Of a stretch of 64,000 nt of DNA, positions 35,928 through 45,124 are shown one piece after another. Location of the stretch: NCBI RefSeq assembly GCF_042651065.1, contig NZ_JBHSCH010000001.1, positions 62,001-126,000 on the forward strand, read 5' to 3'. The position numbers and the translations under genes were made by a program. Each line of letters opens with the position of its first letter. The first letter of the stretch is position 1. Source of the DNA: Pseudoroseomonas aestuarii. Its GTDB lineage: Bacteria > Pseudomonadota > Alphaproteobacteria > Acetobacterales > Acetobacteraceae. Below the pieces are notes generated by a model that was not told where the DNA came from, searched no databases, and saw nothing but the letters and a program-made list of their open reading frames with translations.

Positions 35928-36769
35928 AGGACTTCTGGCGCAACTTCGCGCGCAACCGCGGCGCGGTGGTGGGGCTGGTCATCCTGCTCGGCGTGCTGGC
36001 GCTGGCCGCGCTGGCGCCGCTGCTCTACCCCGGCAGCCCGTGGGACATGGCGGGGATGCCCTTCGCGCCGCCGGGCGAGATGGGCATGCTGCTCGGCACG
36101 GACAGCCTGGGGCGCGATGTCGCCGCCGGCATCGCGCATGGCGCGCGCGTCTCGCTGCTGGTGGGCGCCGTCTCCACCGTGGTGGCGCTGGTCATCGGCG
36201 TCTCGCTCGGCGCCTTCGCCGGCTATCTCGGCGGCTGGGCGGATGACGTGGTGATGCGCTTCACCGAGTTCTTCCAGACCATCCCGAGCTTCGTGCTGGC
36301 CATCCTGCTGGTGGCGATCTTCACGCCCACCATTGGCAGCATCGTCTTCGCCATCGCCGTGGTGTCCTGGCCGCCGGTGGCGCGGGTGGTGCGGGCGGAG
36401 TTCCTGTCGCTGCGCTCGCGCGAGTTCGTGCAGGCCTCCGAGGTGCTGGGCAAGTCCCGCCTTGCCATCGTCTTTGGCGACATCCTGCCCAACGCGCTCT
36501 CGCCCATCGTCGTGCTCGCCTCGCTGATGGTGGCCTCCGCCATCCTGCTGGAGAGCGCGCTCTCCTTCCTCGGCCTCGGCGACCCGAACATGATGAGCTG
36601 GGGCTTCCTCATCGGCTCCGGGCGCAGCGTCATCCGCATCGCCTGGTGGATGAGCGTGTTTCCCGGCATCGCCATCTTCCTCACCGTGCTGTCGCTCAAC
36701 CTGGTGGGCGAGGGGCTGTCGGACGCGCTGAACCCGCGCCTCGCGCGCAACCGCGGAGGCAAGGCATGA
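35924..36769 (+). CDS. Peptide-type ABC transporter permease (DppC-like)
   Basis: 281 aa from ATG 35924. DppC-type features: KDFWRNFARNRGAVVGLVIL N-terminus, GTDSLGRDV, six membrane spans, EAA loop EFVQASEVLGKSRLAIVFG and C-terminal NLVGEGLSDALNPR. Pairs with the DppB-like permease to form the channel. ATG overlaps the upstream stop (ATGA), and its own stop overlaps the ATPase start. Confidence 0.94.
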
Positions 36770-38379
36770 CCCGGCTCCTCACTGTCGAGAACCTCACCGT
36801 CGCCCTGCCCGCGGGCGCCGACCGGCCGCATGCGGTGGAGGATCTCTCGCTGCATCTCGATGCCGGCGAGATCCTCTGCGTGGTGGGCGAGAGCGGCTCG
36901 GGCAAGTCGATCACCGCCAACACGGTGATGGGGCTGCTGCCCAAGGGCCTGCCGGTGACGGCGGGCCGCATCACCTTCGAGGGGGAGGAGATCCTCGGCC
37001 TCTCCGCCGAGGCGCTGCGCTCCCGCCGGGGCCGCCGCATGGCCATGGTGTTCCAGGAGCCGATGACGGCGCTGAACCCGCTGATGAAGGTGGGCGACCA
37101 GATCGCGGAAGCCCTGCAGGTGCATGGCCAGGGCCACGCGGCGCGCGCCCGCGTGCCGGAGCTGCTGGCCGCCGTGAACCTGCCGGACCCGGCGGCGATC
37201 GCGCGCATGCACCCCTTCCGCCTCTCGGGCGGCCAGCGGCAGCGCGTGATGATCGCCATGGCCCTCGCGCTCGAACCGGCGCTGCTGATCGCCGACGAGC
37301 CGACCACCGCGCTCGACGTGACGACGCAGATGCAGATCCTGCGGCTGATCCGCGAGATCCAGTCCCGCAAGGGCATGGGGGTGATGTTCATCACCCATGA
37401 TTTCGGCGTGGTGGCGGAGATCGCGGACCGGGTGGCGGTGATGCAGCAGGGCCGCATCGTCGAGCAGGGGCCGGCGGCCGAGATCCTGAACGCGCCGCGG
37501 CACCCCTATACCCGCGCCCTCGTTGCCGCCGTGCCGCATGGCGCGGCCGCCGCGCGCGCCGCCATCCGCCCCGCGCCGGTGCTGGAGATGAAGGGGGTGC
37601 AGAAGACCTACCAGCGCGGCGGCTGGTTCGGCGCCCGCGCCACGGTGCGCGCCATCCACGATGCCGACTTCACGCTGAACAAGGGCGAGACGCTGGGGCT
37701 GGTGGGCGAGAGCGGCTCGGGCAAGTCGACCCTCGCCCGCTGCGTGGTGCGGCTGGTGGAGCCGGAGCAAGGAGAAATCCTGTTCCACGGCACCGACCTG
37801 CGGCCGCTCTCGCGCCAGGGCTGGCTGCCCTACCGGCGCCGCATCCAGATGGTGTTCCAGGACCCCTACGCCTCGCTCAATCCGCGCCGCAAGGTGGGGG
37901 AGGCGATCATGGAAGGCCCCATCACCCACGGCGTGCCGCGCGCCGAGGCCCTGGCACGGGCGCGCGAGCTGCTGCGGCTGGTGCGGCTCGACGAATCCGC
38001 GCTGGAGCGCTACCCGCACGAGTTCAGCGGCGGGCAGCGGCAGCGCATCGGCCTGGCCCGGGCGCTGGCGATGCAGCCGGAGCTGCTGATCGCCGACGAG
38101 CCGGTCTCGGCGCTCGATGTCTCGGTGCAGGCGCAGGTGCTGGAGCTACTCGCGGAAATCCGCCAGCGGCTGGGGCTGACCATGCTGTTCATCACCCACG
38201 ACCTGCGCGTGGCCGCGCAGATCTGCGATCGCATAGCGGTCATGCGGCGCGGCGCCATCGTCGAGCTGGGCGCGACGGATCAGGTGTTTGGCGCGCCGAA
38301 GCACGAATACACCCGCGCCCTGCTGGACAGCATCCCCGGACGGGAGTGGACTCCTCCCGAACTTTCCGAATCTGCCTGA
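36766..38379 (+). CDS. Fused double ATPase of a peptide-type ABC importer (DppDF-like)
   Basis: 537 aa from ATG 36766. Two complete ABC domains in one chain: Walker A GESGSGKS at 41-48 and again about residue 316, signatures LSGGQRQRV and FSGGQRQRI, Walker B LLIADEPTTALD and LLIADEPVSALD, and two HPYTRAL/HEYTRAL-type C-terminal oligopeptide motifs. In E. coli these are the separate proteins DppD and DppF. Energises the two permeases encoded before it. Confidence 0.94.
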   Translation: MTRLLTVENLTVALPAGADRPHAVEDLSLHLDAGEILCVVGESGSGKSITANTVMGLLPKGLPVTAGRITFEGEEILGLSAEALRSRRGRRMAMVFQEPMTALNPLMKVGDQIAEALQVHGQGHAARARVPELLAAVNLPDPAAIARMHPFRLSGGQRQRVMIAMALALEPALLIADEPTTALDVTTQMQILRLIREIQSRKGMGVMFITHDFGVVAEIADRVAVMQQGRIVEQGPAAEILNAPRHPYTRALVAAVPHGAAAARAAIRPAPVLEMKGVQKTYQRGGWFGARATVRAIHDADFTLNKGETLGLVGESGSGKSTLARCVVRLVEPEQGEILFHGTDLRPLSRQGWLPYRRRIQMVFQDPYASLNPRRKVGEAIMEGPITHGVPRAEALARARELLRLVRLDESALERYPHEFSGGQRQRIGLARALAMQPELLIADEPVSALDVSVQAQVLELLAEIRQRLGLTMLFITHDLRVAAQICDRIAVMRRGAIVELGATDQVFGAPKHEYTRALLDSIPGREWTPPELSESA

Positions 38380-38389
38380 AGGACCGATC

Positions 38390-39679
38390 ATGTCGACACT
38401 CGATTCCGGCGTCCGCCGCGCCATCCTCGACGCCGTGCAGGCGCTGGAAGGGGAGGCCGTCGCGGCGCTGGAGCGTCTGGTGCGCTGCCCCTCCACCCTG
38501 GGCAACGAGGCCTCCGCGCTCGACGAGATGGCGCGCAACTACCAGTCGCTCGGCCTCGACCCGATCCGCATCCCCACCGTGCCGGAGCAGCTGGCCGGCC
38601 ACCCCGGCTTCTCGCCGCCGCTCGTCTCCTATGAGGGGCGGGACAATGTGGCCGCCGTGTTCAAGCCGCGCGAGCGGAAGGGCCGCAGCCTGGTGCTGCA
38701 GGGCCATGTCGACGTGGTGCCGGAGGGGGCCGCCGAGATCTGGGAGACGCCGCCCTACGAGCCCAGCATCCGGGCGGGGCGCATGTATGGCCGTGGCGCC
38801 GGCGACATGAAGGCGGGCGACATCTCCAACGTCATGGCCTTCCGCGCGCTGCAACTCGCGGGGCTGCAGCCGGCCGCCGAGGTGCAGTTCCACTCGGTCA
38901 TCGAGGAGGAATGCACCGGCAATGGCGCGCTGGCCTGCATGATGGCGCTGCCGAAATGCGATGCCGTCATCATCCCCGAGCCCGGCCCCGGCGTGGAAGG
39001 GCTCTACACCGCCGAGGTCGGCGTCATCTGGGCCTGGGTGACGGTGACAGGCCGCCCCGTGCATGTGCGCGACATGCAGGCGGGGGTCAACGCCATCGAG
39101 GCGGCCTATGTCATCTCCCAGCGCTTCAAGGCCTATGAGGCGGAGATGAACCGGGCGGAGAACATCCACTCCTCCTTCTTCGGCGTGAACCACCCGGTCA
39201 ACGTCAATTTCGGCACGGTGCAGGGCGGCGAGTGGAACAGCTCCGTCCCCACCCGCGCCAAGATCGGCCTGCGCGTCGGCATCATGATGGGCAACACGGC
39301 GAAGGCCGTGAAGGCCGATATCGAGCGGCTGGTGGCCGAGGCGGCGGCCGATGAGCGGCTGCGCGGCACCAAGGTGGCGCTGGAATTCGCCGGCTTCATG
39401 GCCGACCCCTGCGTGTTCGACAAGGAAGCCACCATCGTGAAGATGGTGCAGCGCCACTTCTCGGAGGCCAATGGCCGCGAGCTGCGCGACTATCCCGCCT
39501 CCGGCCTCACCGATGGCCGCTTCTTCGAACTGTACCAGAAGACGCCGGTGGCCTGCTTCGGGCCGGATGCCGATGCCATCCACGGCATCGACGAGAGCGT
39601 CGGCCTGGAGAGCTTCCACGCCACCACGCGCACCATCGCGCTGACCATGGCCGAGTGGTGCGGGGTGGAGAAGGCATGA
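38390..39679 (+). CDS. ArgE/DapE family (M20) deacylase
   Basis: 429 aa, ATG 38390 after GAAGGACC. M20 metallopeptidase motifs: QGHVDVVPEG (metal His/Asp), GRGAGDMKAGD, catalytic EEECTGNG and a dimerisation domain in the middle (RAKIGLRVGIM). The family removes acyl or succinyl groups, or splits small peptides; here the link to a peptide importer suggests hydrolysis of an imported N-acyl amino acid or peptide. No signal peptide, so cytoplasmic. The following gene overlaps by four bases. Confidence 0.9.
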   Translation: MSTLDSGVRRAILDAVQALEGEAVAALERLVRCPSTLGNEASALDEMARNYQSLGLDPIRIPTVPEQLAGHPGFSPPLVSYEGRDNVAAVFKPRERKGRSLVLQGHVDVVPEGAAEIWETPPYEPSIRAGRMYGRGAGDMKAGDISNVMAFRALQLAGLQPAAEVQFHSVIEEECTGNGALACMMALPKCDAVIIPEPGPGVEGLYTAEVGVIWAWVTVTGRPVHVRDMQAGVNAIEAAYVISQRFKAYEAEMNRAENIHSSFFGVNHPVNVNFGTVQGGEWNSSVPTRAKIGLRVGIMMGNTAKAVKADIERLVAEAAADERLRGTKVALEFAGFMADPCVFDKEATIVKMVQRHFSEANGRELRDYPASGLTDGRFFELYQKTPVACFGPDADAIHGIDESVGLESFHATTRTIALTMAEWCGVEKA

Positions 39680-40935
39680 GAAACCTTCCCGTCAACAATC
39701 TTCCCGTCTCCGGTGCCCGCCTCTGGGAGAGCCTGATGGAGATGGCGCGGATCGGCGCCACGGCGAAGGGCGGCTGCAACCGCCAGACCCTGACCGATCT
39801 CGACGGCGAGGGCCGCGCCCTGCTGCAACGCTGGGCGGAGGAACTCGGCTGCACCGTGCGCGTGGACCGCGTCGGCAACATGGTGATCCGGCGCGAGGGG
39901 CGGGACCCTTCGCGCCCCGCCGTGGCGATGGGCAGCCATCTCGATACCCAGCCGACGGGCGGAAAGTATGACGGCGTGCTGGGCGTCCTCGCGGGGCTCG
40001 AGGTGCTGCGCGCGCTGCACGAGGCGGGCATCGAGACAGAGGCGCCCATCGTCCTGGTCAACTGGACCAACGAGGAGGGTGCCCGCTTCGCGCCGCCGAT
40101 GATGGGTAGCGGCGTCGCCATGGGCCTGTTCGAGGAGGTCGAGGTGCTGGCCAAGACCGACCCGGCCGGCGCCGTGTTCGGCGAGGAACTGCGCCGCATC
40201 GGCTGGCAGGGCGAGGCCGACCCGGCCGAGCTTCAGAAGCTCGGCGCCTATTTCGAGGTGCATATCGAGCAGGGGCCGCTGCTGGAGGCGGATGGCATCC
40301 CGGTGGGGGTGGTGGACCGCGCGCTGGGGCAGCTCTGGTACGATGTCACCGTCACTGGCGAGGACGCCCATGCCGGCTCCGCCATGGGGCCGCGGCGGGA
40401 TGCGATGGTGGCCGCCGCCATCCTCGTCCAGGCGGTGGAGGAAATTGCGCGCGAGGCGGGCGGCGACGGGCGTGGCACGGTCGGTCGCCTCACCGTGGTG
40501 CCGGACAGCCGCAACGTGGTGCCGAGCCGCGTGTGGTTCAGCGTCGACTTCCGCCATGGTGACCCGAAGGCGCTGGCCCGCATGGGCGAGGCGCTGGAGG
40601 CGCGTGCCGAGGCGCTGGCCGCCGCGCGCGGCGTGGAGGTGGAGGTCGCGCCCTTCTGGGAATTCCCGCTGACGCCCTTCGACCCCACCCTGGTCGCCGC
40701 GCTGCGCCAGGCCGCCGAGGGCCGCAACCTGCCCTACCGCGTGATGCCGACCGGCATCGGGCATGACGCCGTCTATCTCGCCCGCCGCGTGCCGACGGCG
40801 ATGATCTTCGTCCCCTGCGAGGGGGGCATCAGCCACAACGAGGCCGAGGCCATCACGCCCGAATGGGCGGAGGCCGGGCTGGTCGTGCTCGCCGACGCGG
40901 TGCTGGCCACCGCCGGGCGGGCGACAGGGGAGTGA
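39676..40935 (+). CDS. Zn-dependent hydrolase (M20; N-carbamoyl-amino-acid hydrolase / allantoate amidohydrolase type)
   Basis: 419 aa from ATG 39676. Motifs of the hydantoinase/carbamoylase branch of M20: RVDRVGNMVIRREG, GSHLDTQPTGGKYDGVLG, NWTNEEGARFAP, HIEQGPLLEADG, and TGIGHDAVYLAR with CEGGISHNEAE near the end. It would cleave a carbamoyl or similar amide group from an amino acid using two metal ions. Co-encoded with the M20 deacylase and MlrC homologue, so it is probably one step of a stepwise breakdown of the imported ligand. Confidence 0.9.
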   Translation: MRNLPVNNLPVSGARLWESLMEMARIGATAKGGCNRQTLTDLDGEGRALLQRWAEELGCTVRVDRVGNMVIRREGRDPSRPAVAMGSHLDTQPTGGKYDGVLGVLAGLEVLRALHEAGIETEAPIVLVNWTNEEGARFAPPMMGSGVAMGLFEEVEVLAKTDPAGAVFGEELRRIGWQGEADPAELQKLGAYFEVHIEQGPLLEADGIPVGVVDRALGQLWYDVTVTGEDAHAGSAMGPRRDAMVAAAILVQAVEEIAREAGGDGRGTVGRLTVVPDSRNVVPSRVWFSVDFRHGDPKALARMGEALEARAEALAAARGVEVEVAPFWEFPLTPFDPTLVAALRQAAEGRNLPYRVMPTGIGHDAVYLARRVPTAMIFVPCEGGISHNEAEAITPEWAEAGLVVLADAVLATAGRATGE

Positions 40936-40940
40936 AGTCC

Positions 40941-42434
40941 ATGCGCATCGCCATCGGCGGTTTCCTGCACGAGAGCCATTCCTTCGCGCCACGCTCGACG
41001 GAGTGGGAGGATTTCGTCCATCCCGGCGGCTTCCCGGCCTTCCAGCGCGGTGCCACGCTGCTCGACACGCTGCGGCCGAGCGCGGTGCCGGCGGCCGGCG
41101 CCATCGCGGTGGGCGAGAAGCGGGGCGACACGCTGGTGCCGCTCGCCTGGGCCTTCGCCAACCCGGCCGGGCCGGTGCGCGCGGCGGCCTTCGAGCGCAT
41201 CGCCGCCTGCATCGTGGCCGACCTCACCGCGGCGTTGATGGAGGCACCGCTGGACGGCGTCTATCTCGACCTGCACGGCGCCATGGTGGCCGAGGACTAC
41301 CCCGATGCCGAGGGCGAGCTGCTGCGCCGCGTGCGTGCCGTGGTGGGCGCCGAGGTGCCCATCGCCGCCAGCCTCGACCCGCATTGCAACCTGACCGAGC
41401 AGATGGTGCGGCTGGCCGATGTGCTGGTGCCCTTCCGCACCTATCCGCATGTGGACATGAAGCCGGCCGGCGCCCGCGCCATGGAGCTGCTCGGCGCCCG
41501 CATCGCGCGCGGCGCGCCCTATGCCCGCGCCTTCCGCCAGCTCGACTACTGGATCTCGCTCACCGCGCAATGCACGCTGGTGGAGCCGATGAAGGGGATC
41601 ATGGACCTCCGCGCCAGCCTCGCCGAGCGGCCGGGCGTGGTGGAGCTCGGCTTCTGCTTCGGCTTCCCCTATGCCGACTTCGCCGATTGCGGCGTGGCGC
41701 TGGCCTGCTACGCCGAGGACCAGAACGCCGCCGATGCCGCCGCCGACGCGCTGCTGGCCGAGCTGGCGGCGCGCGAGCCGCGCTTCGCCGGCGGCGTGGC
41801 GCCGGCGGCGGAGGGCGTGGCCGAGGCCATCGCCATCGCCGCGCGCAACCCCGGCAAGCCGGTGGTGCTGGCCGACACGCAGGACAACCCCGGCGGCGGC
41901 GGCCATGGCGACACCACCGGCCTGCTGGCCGAGCTGGTGCGGCAGGGCGCCGATGCCGTGCTGGGCCTGATCAACGACGCCGAGAGCGCGGCCGCCTGCC
42001 ACGCGGCGGGCGAGGGCGCCGAGGTGACGCTGAAGCTCGGCGGCAAGTCGGATGGCGCGCCGCTGGAGGTGACGGGGCGGGTGCTGCGGCTCTCGGACGG
42101 GTGCTTCACCTGCACCGGCCCGATGACCGGCGGCAACACCGCCGATCTCGGCCCTTCGGCGCTGCTCGGCATCGGTGGCGTGAAGGTGGTCGTGGTCAGC
42201 CGCAAGATGCAGGCGCATGACCAGGCGCTGTTCCGGCACCTGGGCGTGGAGCCGGCGGCGGAGAAGATCGTGGCGGTGAAGAGCAGCGTGCATTTCCGCG
42301 CCGACTTCCAGCCGCTGGCGGAGCAGGTGATCGTCGTGGCGGCGCCCGGCCCCGTGGTGGCCGACCCGTCCTCGCTGCCCTTCCAGAATCTCCGCGAGGG
42401 GCTGCGCACCCGGCCGCACGGCGCCAACGCCTGA
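40941..42434 (+). CDS. MlrC (microcystinase C) family protein
   Basis: 497 aa from ATG 40941, six bases after the previous stop. N-terminal DUF1485-type region GGFLHESHSFAP, DLHGAMVAEDYPDAEG and DPHCNLTEQM; C-terminal region DTQDNPGGGGHGDTTGLL and TGPMTGGNTADLGPSALL. MlrC is a metal enzyme that finishes microcystin degradation, but most homologues sit in peptide or amino-acid catabolic operons in bacteria that never meet microcystin. Here it closes the importer operon and likely hydrolyses the last amide or ester intermediate (inference). Confidence 0.88.
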   Translation: MRIAIGGFLHESHSFAPRSTEWEDFVHPGGFPAFQRGATLLDTLRPSAVPAAGAIAVGEKRGDTLVPLAWAFANPAGPVRAAAFERIAACIVADLTAALMEAPLDGVYLDLHGAMVAEDYPDAEGELLRRVRAVVGAEVPIAASLDPHCNLTEQMVRLADVLVPFRTYPHVDMKPAGARAMELLGARIARGAPYARAFRQLDYWISLTAQCTLVEPMKGIMDLRASLAERPGVVELGFCFGFPYADFADCGVALACYAEDQNAADAAADALLAELAAREPRFAGGVAPAAEGVAEAIAIAARNPGKPVVLADTQDNPGGGGHGDTTGLLAELVRQGADAVLGLINDAESAAACHAAGEGAEVTLKLGGKSDGAPLEVTGRVLRLSDGCFTCTGPMTGGNTADLGPSALLGIGGVKVVVVSRKMQAHDQALFRHLGVEPAAEKIVAVKSSVHFRADFQPLAEQVIVVAAPGPVVADPSSLPFQNLREGLRTRPHGANA

Positions 42435-42449
42435 GAGGAGAGGGGTCGT

Positions 42450-42475
42450 CGTGGGGGGAGCGCGCTCCCCCCACG
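42450..42475. terminator. Bidirectional palindromic terminator
   Basis: Perfect 26-base palindrome, arm CGTGGGGGGAGCG, in the short gap between two convergent genes (MlrC homologue ending 42434, SBP ending 42480). No T-tract; termination inferred from position. Confidence 0.6.
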
Positions 42476-42479
42476 GGCC

Positions 42480-44021
42480 TCAGATCATGTTCGTCGCGCG
42501 GAAATCCATGGATTCCACGGGGTAGGCCTGCCACGCGATCGTGGCCTTCTTGCCGTAGAACATGGTCAGGTCGTGCAGGGCGGTGCCCGGCGGGTCCACC
42601 TCGTCGTAGATCTCTAGCATCCGGCGGAAGGCGCGGCGGCGCTCCGCAGTGTCGAGCGAGCTTTGCAGCACCGGGCAGAGCGCGTTGAACTCCTCGTTCG
42701 TCCAGGCCTTGATGACGCGCTGCACGTTGCTGCCGGGGCCGTAGCGGCGCACCATCGCGCCCACCGGGTCCTGCCAGAAGATCGTGTCCGAGGCGTCGCA
42801 GATGCCGAGGCCGGGCTGGTAGACCTGCGACCAGTTCTCCTTCACCTCGATCTCGACATTCAGCCCGACGGCGCCCCACATCTCCTTCAGGATCTGGGCT
42901 GTCTGGACCTGCAACGTGTAGTAGTTGTTCAGCACGCGGTAGGCGATGCGCCGGCCGCCATAGCCCGCCTCCTTCAGCAGGGCGCGGGCCCTGTCGGGCT
43001 GGAAGCCGGGGCCTTCGTAGTCGGCCAGGTAGAGATCGCCATAGCTCCTGTCCTGGTGGCCATTCGGCACCCAGGTGCGGCCGCCATAAAGGCTGTCCAC
43101 GATGGCCTGCCGGTCGATCGCCATGGAGAGGGCGCGGCGGACCCGCGCATCGGCCAGGGCAGGCTCGAACTTGTTGTAGACGATGGCGCGCACGTTCTGG
43201 ATGGCACCGCCCGCCACGGCGCGCCCGGCCATGGACTGGATGGTCGGAATCTGGTCGGGCGAGACCTCGGTGATGAAATCCGCCTCGCCGGTGGCCAGCT
43301 GGTTCAGGCGGCTGGCCAGCTCCGGCACGACGCGGAACTCCAGCTCGTCCACCACCGGCCGGCCGCCCCAATAGGCGTCATGCGCGGTGAAGACGAAGCG
43401 CCGGTCATAGGAGAACTCCTTCACCTTGAACGGGCCGGTGCCGACCGGCGCCTGCTCCCAGGCGGAGAAGCTGGGTGCCGCGAGGAAGGCGCGCTTGCTG
43501 ATGACCTGGCTGCCCCAGCCCGCCAGGCGCCGCTCCAGCAGCGGGTCCGGCCCGGTGGTGGTGACGCGCACCGCCATCGGGCCGATGGCTTCCACGCCGG
43601 CGATGGTCGGCAGGAAGGGGCGTGTCTGCAGATAGCCCGGCGCCTTGGGGTCGGACATGCGCTCGGGGCCGAAGGTGAAGGCGACATCCTCCGCCGTCAT
43701 CGGGCTGCCGTCATGGAACAGCACGCCCTCGCGCAGCGTGAACGCCATCTCGGTGGCCGAGAGGCGCTCCCAGCGCGTGGCCAGGCCCGGCACCAGCTTC
43801 GCGCCATCGCGGTAGTCGATGCCGATCAGCGTATCGTAGAGATTGTAGCCCATGCGGAAGGAGACGTTGCCGTAATCGCGGCTGGGCTCCAGCGTCGCCG
43901 TGCCGGGCGAGTTGGGCATGGCGATGACGATGCGGCGGGGCGTGGCGGCGCGCAGCGGCCGGGCGGCGAGCAGGGTGCCCGCGCCCGTCAGCACGCCGCG
44001 CCGGGTGAGGAGGAGAGACAT
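42480..44021 (-). CDS. Peptide-type ABC transporter substrate-binding protein (family 5)
   Basis: 513 aa. TAT-like start (LLTRRGVLTGAGTLLAARPL) followed by SBP_bac_5 features: YNLYDTLIGIDYRDG, LVPGLATRWERLSATEMAFT, LREGVLFHDGSPMTAEDVAF, PVGTGPFKVKEF, RVRRALSMAIDRQAIVD and the C-terminal TMFYGKKATIAW. Periplasmic receptor for a peptide, nickel-chelate or sugar-like ligand. It converges on the importer operon but has no permeases of its own nearby, so it may share the DppBCDF-like channel. Confidence 0.92.
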   Translation of the reverse strand: MSLLLTRRGVLTGAGTLLAARPLRAATPRRIVIAMPNSPGTATLEPSRDYGNVSFRMGYNLYDTLIGIDYRDGAKLVPGLATRWERLSATEMAFTLREGVLFHDGSPMTAEDVAFTFGPERMSDPKAPGYLQTRPFLPTIAGVEAIGPMAVRVTTTGPDPLLERRLAGWGSQVISKRAFLAAPSFSAWEQAPVGTGPFKVKEFSYDRRFVFTAHDAYWGGRPVVDELEFRVVPELASRLNQLATGEADFITEVSPDQIPTIQSMAGRAVAGGAIQNVRAIVYNKFEPALADARVRRALSMAIDRQAIVDSLYGGRTWVPNGHQDRSYGDLYLADYEGPGFQPDRARALLKEAGYGGRRIAYRVLNNYYTLQVQTAQILKEMWGAVGLNVEIEVKENWSQVYQPGLGICDASDTIFWQDPVGAMVRRYGPGSNVQRVIKAWTNEEFNALCPVLQSSLDTAERRRAFRRMLEIYDEVDPPGTALHDLTMFYGKKATIAWQAYPVESMDFRATNMI

Positions 44022-44172
44022 GGGGCCTGTGTCCTTGCCGTTGCAGGCCCGCCGCGGCCCCGCATGGCCAGGGCATGCGCTGTGGCCCCGGCCGGCCCTT
44101 TTGCCCCGCAGATACCCTCGCCGCGTGACGCCGGTGTGACCGCTTGCCCGCCCGAATGATGACGTTGGCGGT

Positions 44173-44204
44173 GCCCGCTCAGCCCTGCGCCCGCTCAGCC
44201 CTGC
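44173..44204. repeat. 16-base tandem duplication across the kdgK stop
   Basis: GCCCGCTCAGCCCTGC is present twice without a gap (44173-44188 and 44189-44204). On the minus strand the first-read copy carries the last codons and stop of the KDG kinase gene; the second lies in its 3' untranslated part. Confidence 0.8.
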
Positions 44205-45124
44205 GCCAGGAAGGCGCGCACCGCCTCGGCCTTCGGCATCGGCGCCACCGCGCCATACCCCGTGGTGGCCAGCGCGGCGGCGGCGTTGGCGTAGCGCGCC
44301 GCTTCCTCCAGCGTGTCCCCCGCCACGAAGCGTGCCAGGAAATTGCCGGCGAAGGTGTCGCCCGCGCCGGTGGCGTCCACCGCCTTGACCTTGCGGCCGG
44401 GCAGGGTGGTGCGCCCCTCGCGCGTGGCCACCATCACGCCATCCTTGCCGAGCTTCAGGATCACGCGCGGCGCCATCTCCAGGTAGAAATCGGCGATGGC
44501 GTCCGGCTGCTCCAGCCCGGTCAGCGCGGTGGCGTCGTCGTAGCTGGGCAGGGCGATGTCGGCCATGCGCAGCGCCGCGTGGATGGTGGCCCGCGCCCGC
44601 GGCAGCGGCCAGAGGGCGCGGCGCAGGTTGGTGTCGTAGGAGACGGTGACGCCGGCCGCGCGGGCGATCTCCATGGCGCGGAAGCAGGCATCCGCCGCGC
44701 TGGCCGAGATGGCTTGGCTGATGCCCGAGACATGCAGCACCCTGGCCGCGCGGATGGCGTCCTCCGGCATGTCATCGGGCGCCATGCGGCTGGCGGCGCT
44801 GCCGGCGCGGTAGAAGGTGAAGGCGTGCCCCTCCGGCCCGTGAGTGACGAAGTAGATGCCGGTGGGCGCGTCCTTGCGGCGGGTCACCGTGCTGGAATCC
44901 ACCCCCTCGCGCGCCCAGAGCGCCATGAAGCTGTCGCCCGGCGCGTCCTGGCCGAGGGCGGTGATGTAGCCAGCCCTGGCCCCCGCGCGCGCGGCGGCGA
45001 CGGCGGCGTTGGAGGTGTCCCCGCCATGGCCTTCAAGGTAGAGGGCGCGGCCCGTCTCGTCGGGCGGGAGCTGGTTGAACTCCAGCATCGGCTCGCCCAG
45101 GCAGAGGATCTCCGCCGCGCTCAT
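44195..45124 (-). CDS. kdgK: 2-keto-3-deoxygluconate kinase (PfkB family)
   Basis: 309 aa from ATG 45124. PfkB sugar-kinase features: N-terminal LCLGEPMLEFNQLP, the GGDTSNAAVAAARAGA motif, and the C-terminal anion-hole signature VDATGAGDTFAGNF with catalytic Asp. KdgK phosphorylates 2-keto-3-deoxygluconate to KDPG in the cytoplasm. Its start overlaps the aldolase stop by four bases, and the pair converts KDG to pyruvate plus glyceraldehyde-3-phosphate. A ketogluconate or galactonate kinase is the main alternative. Confidence 0.88.
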   Translation of the reverse strand: MSAAEILCLGEPMLEFNQLPPDETGRALYLEGHGGDTSNAAVAAARAGARAGYITALGQDAPGDSFMALWAREGVDSSTVTRRKDAPTGIYFVTHGPEGHAFTFYRAGSAASRMAPDDMPEDAIRAARVLHVSGISQAISASAADACFRAMEIARAAGVTVSYDTNLRRALWPLPRARATIHAALRMADIALPSYDDATALTGLEQPDAIADFYLEMAPRVILKLGKDGVMVATREGRTTLPGRKVKAVDATGAGDTFAGNFLARFVAGDTLEEAARYANAAAALATTGYGAVAPMPKAEAVRAFLAQG

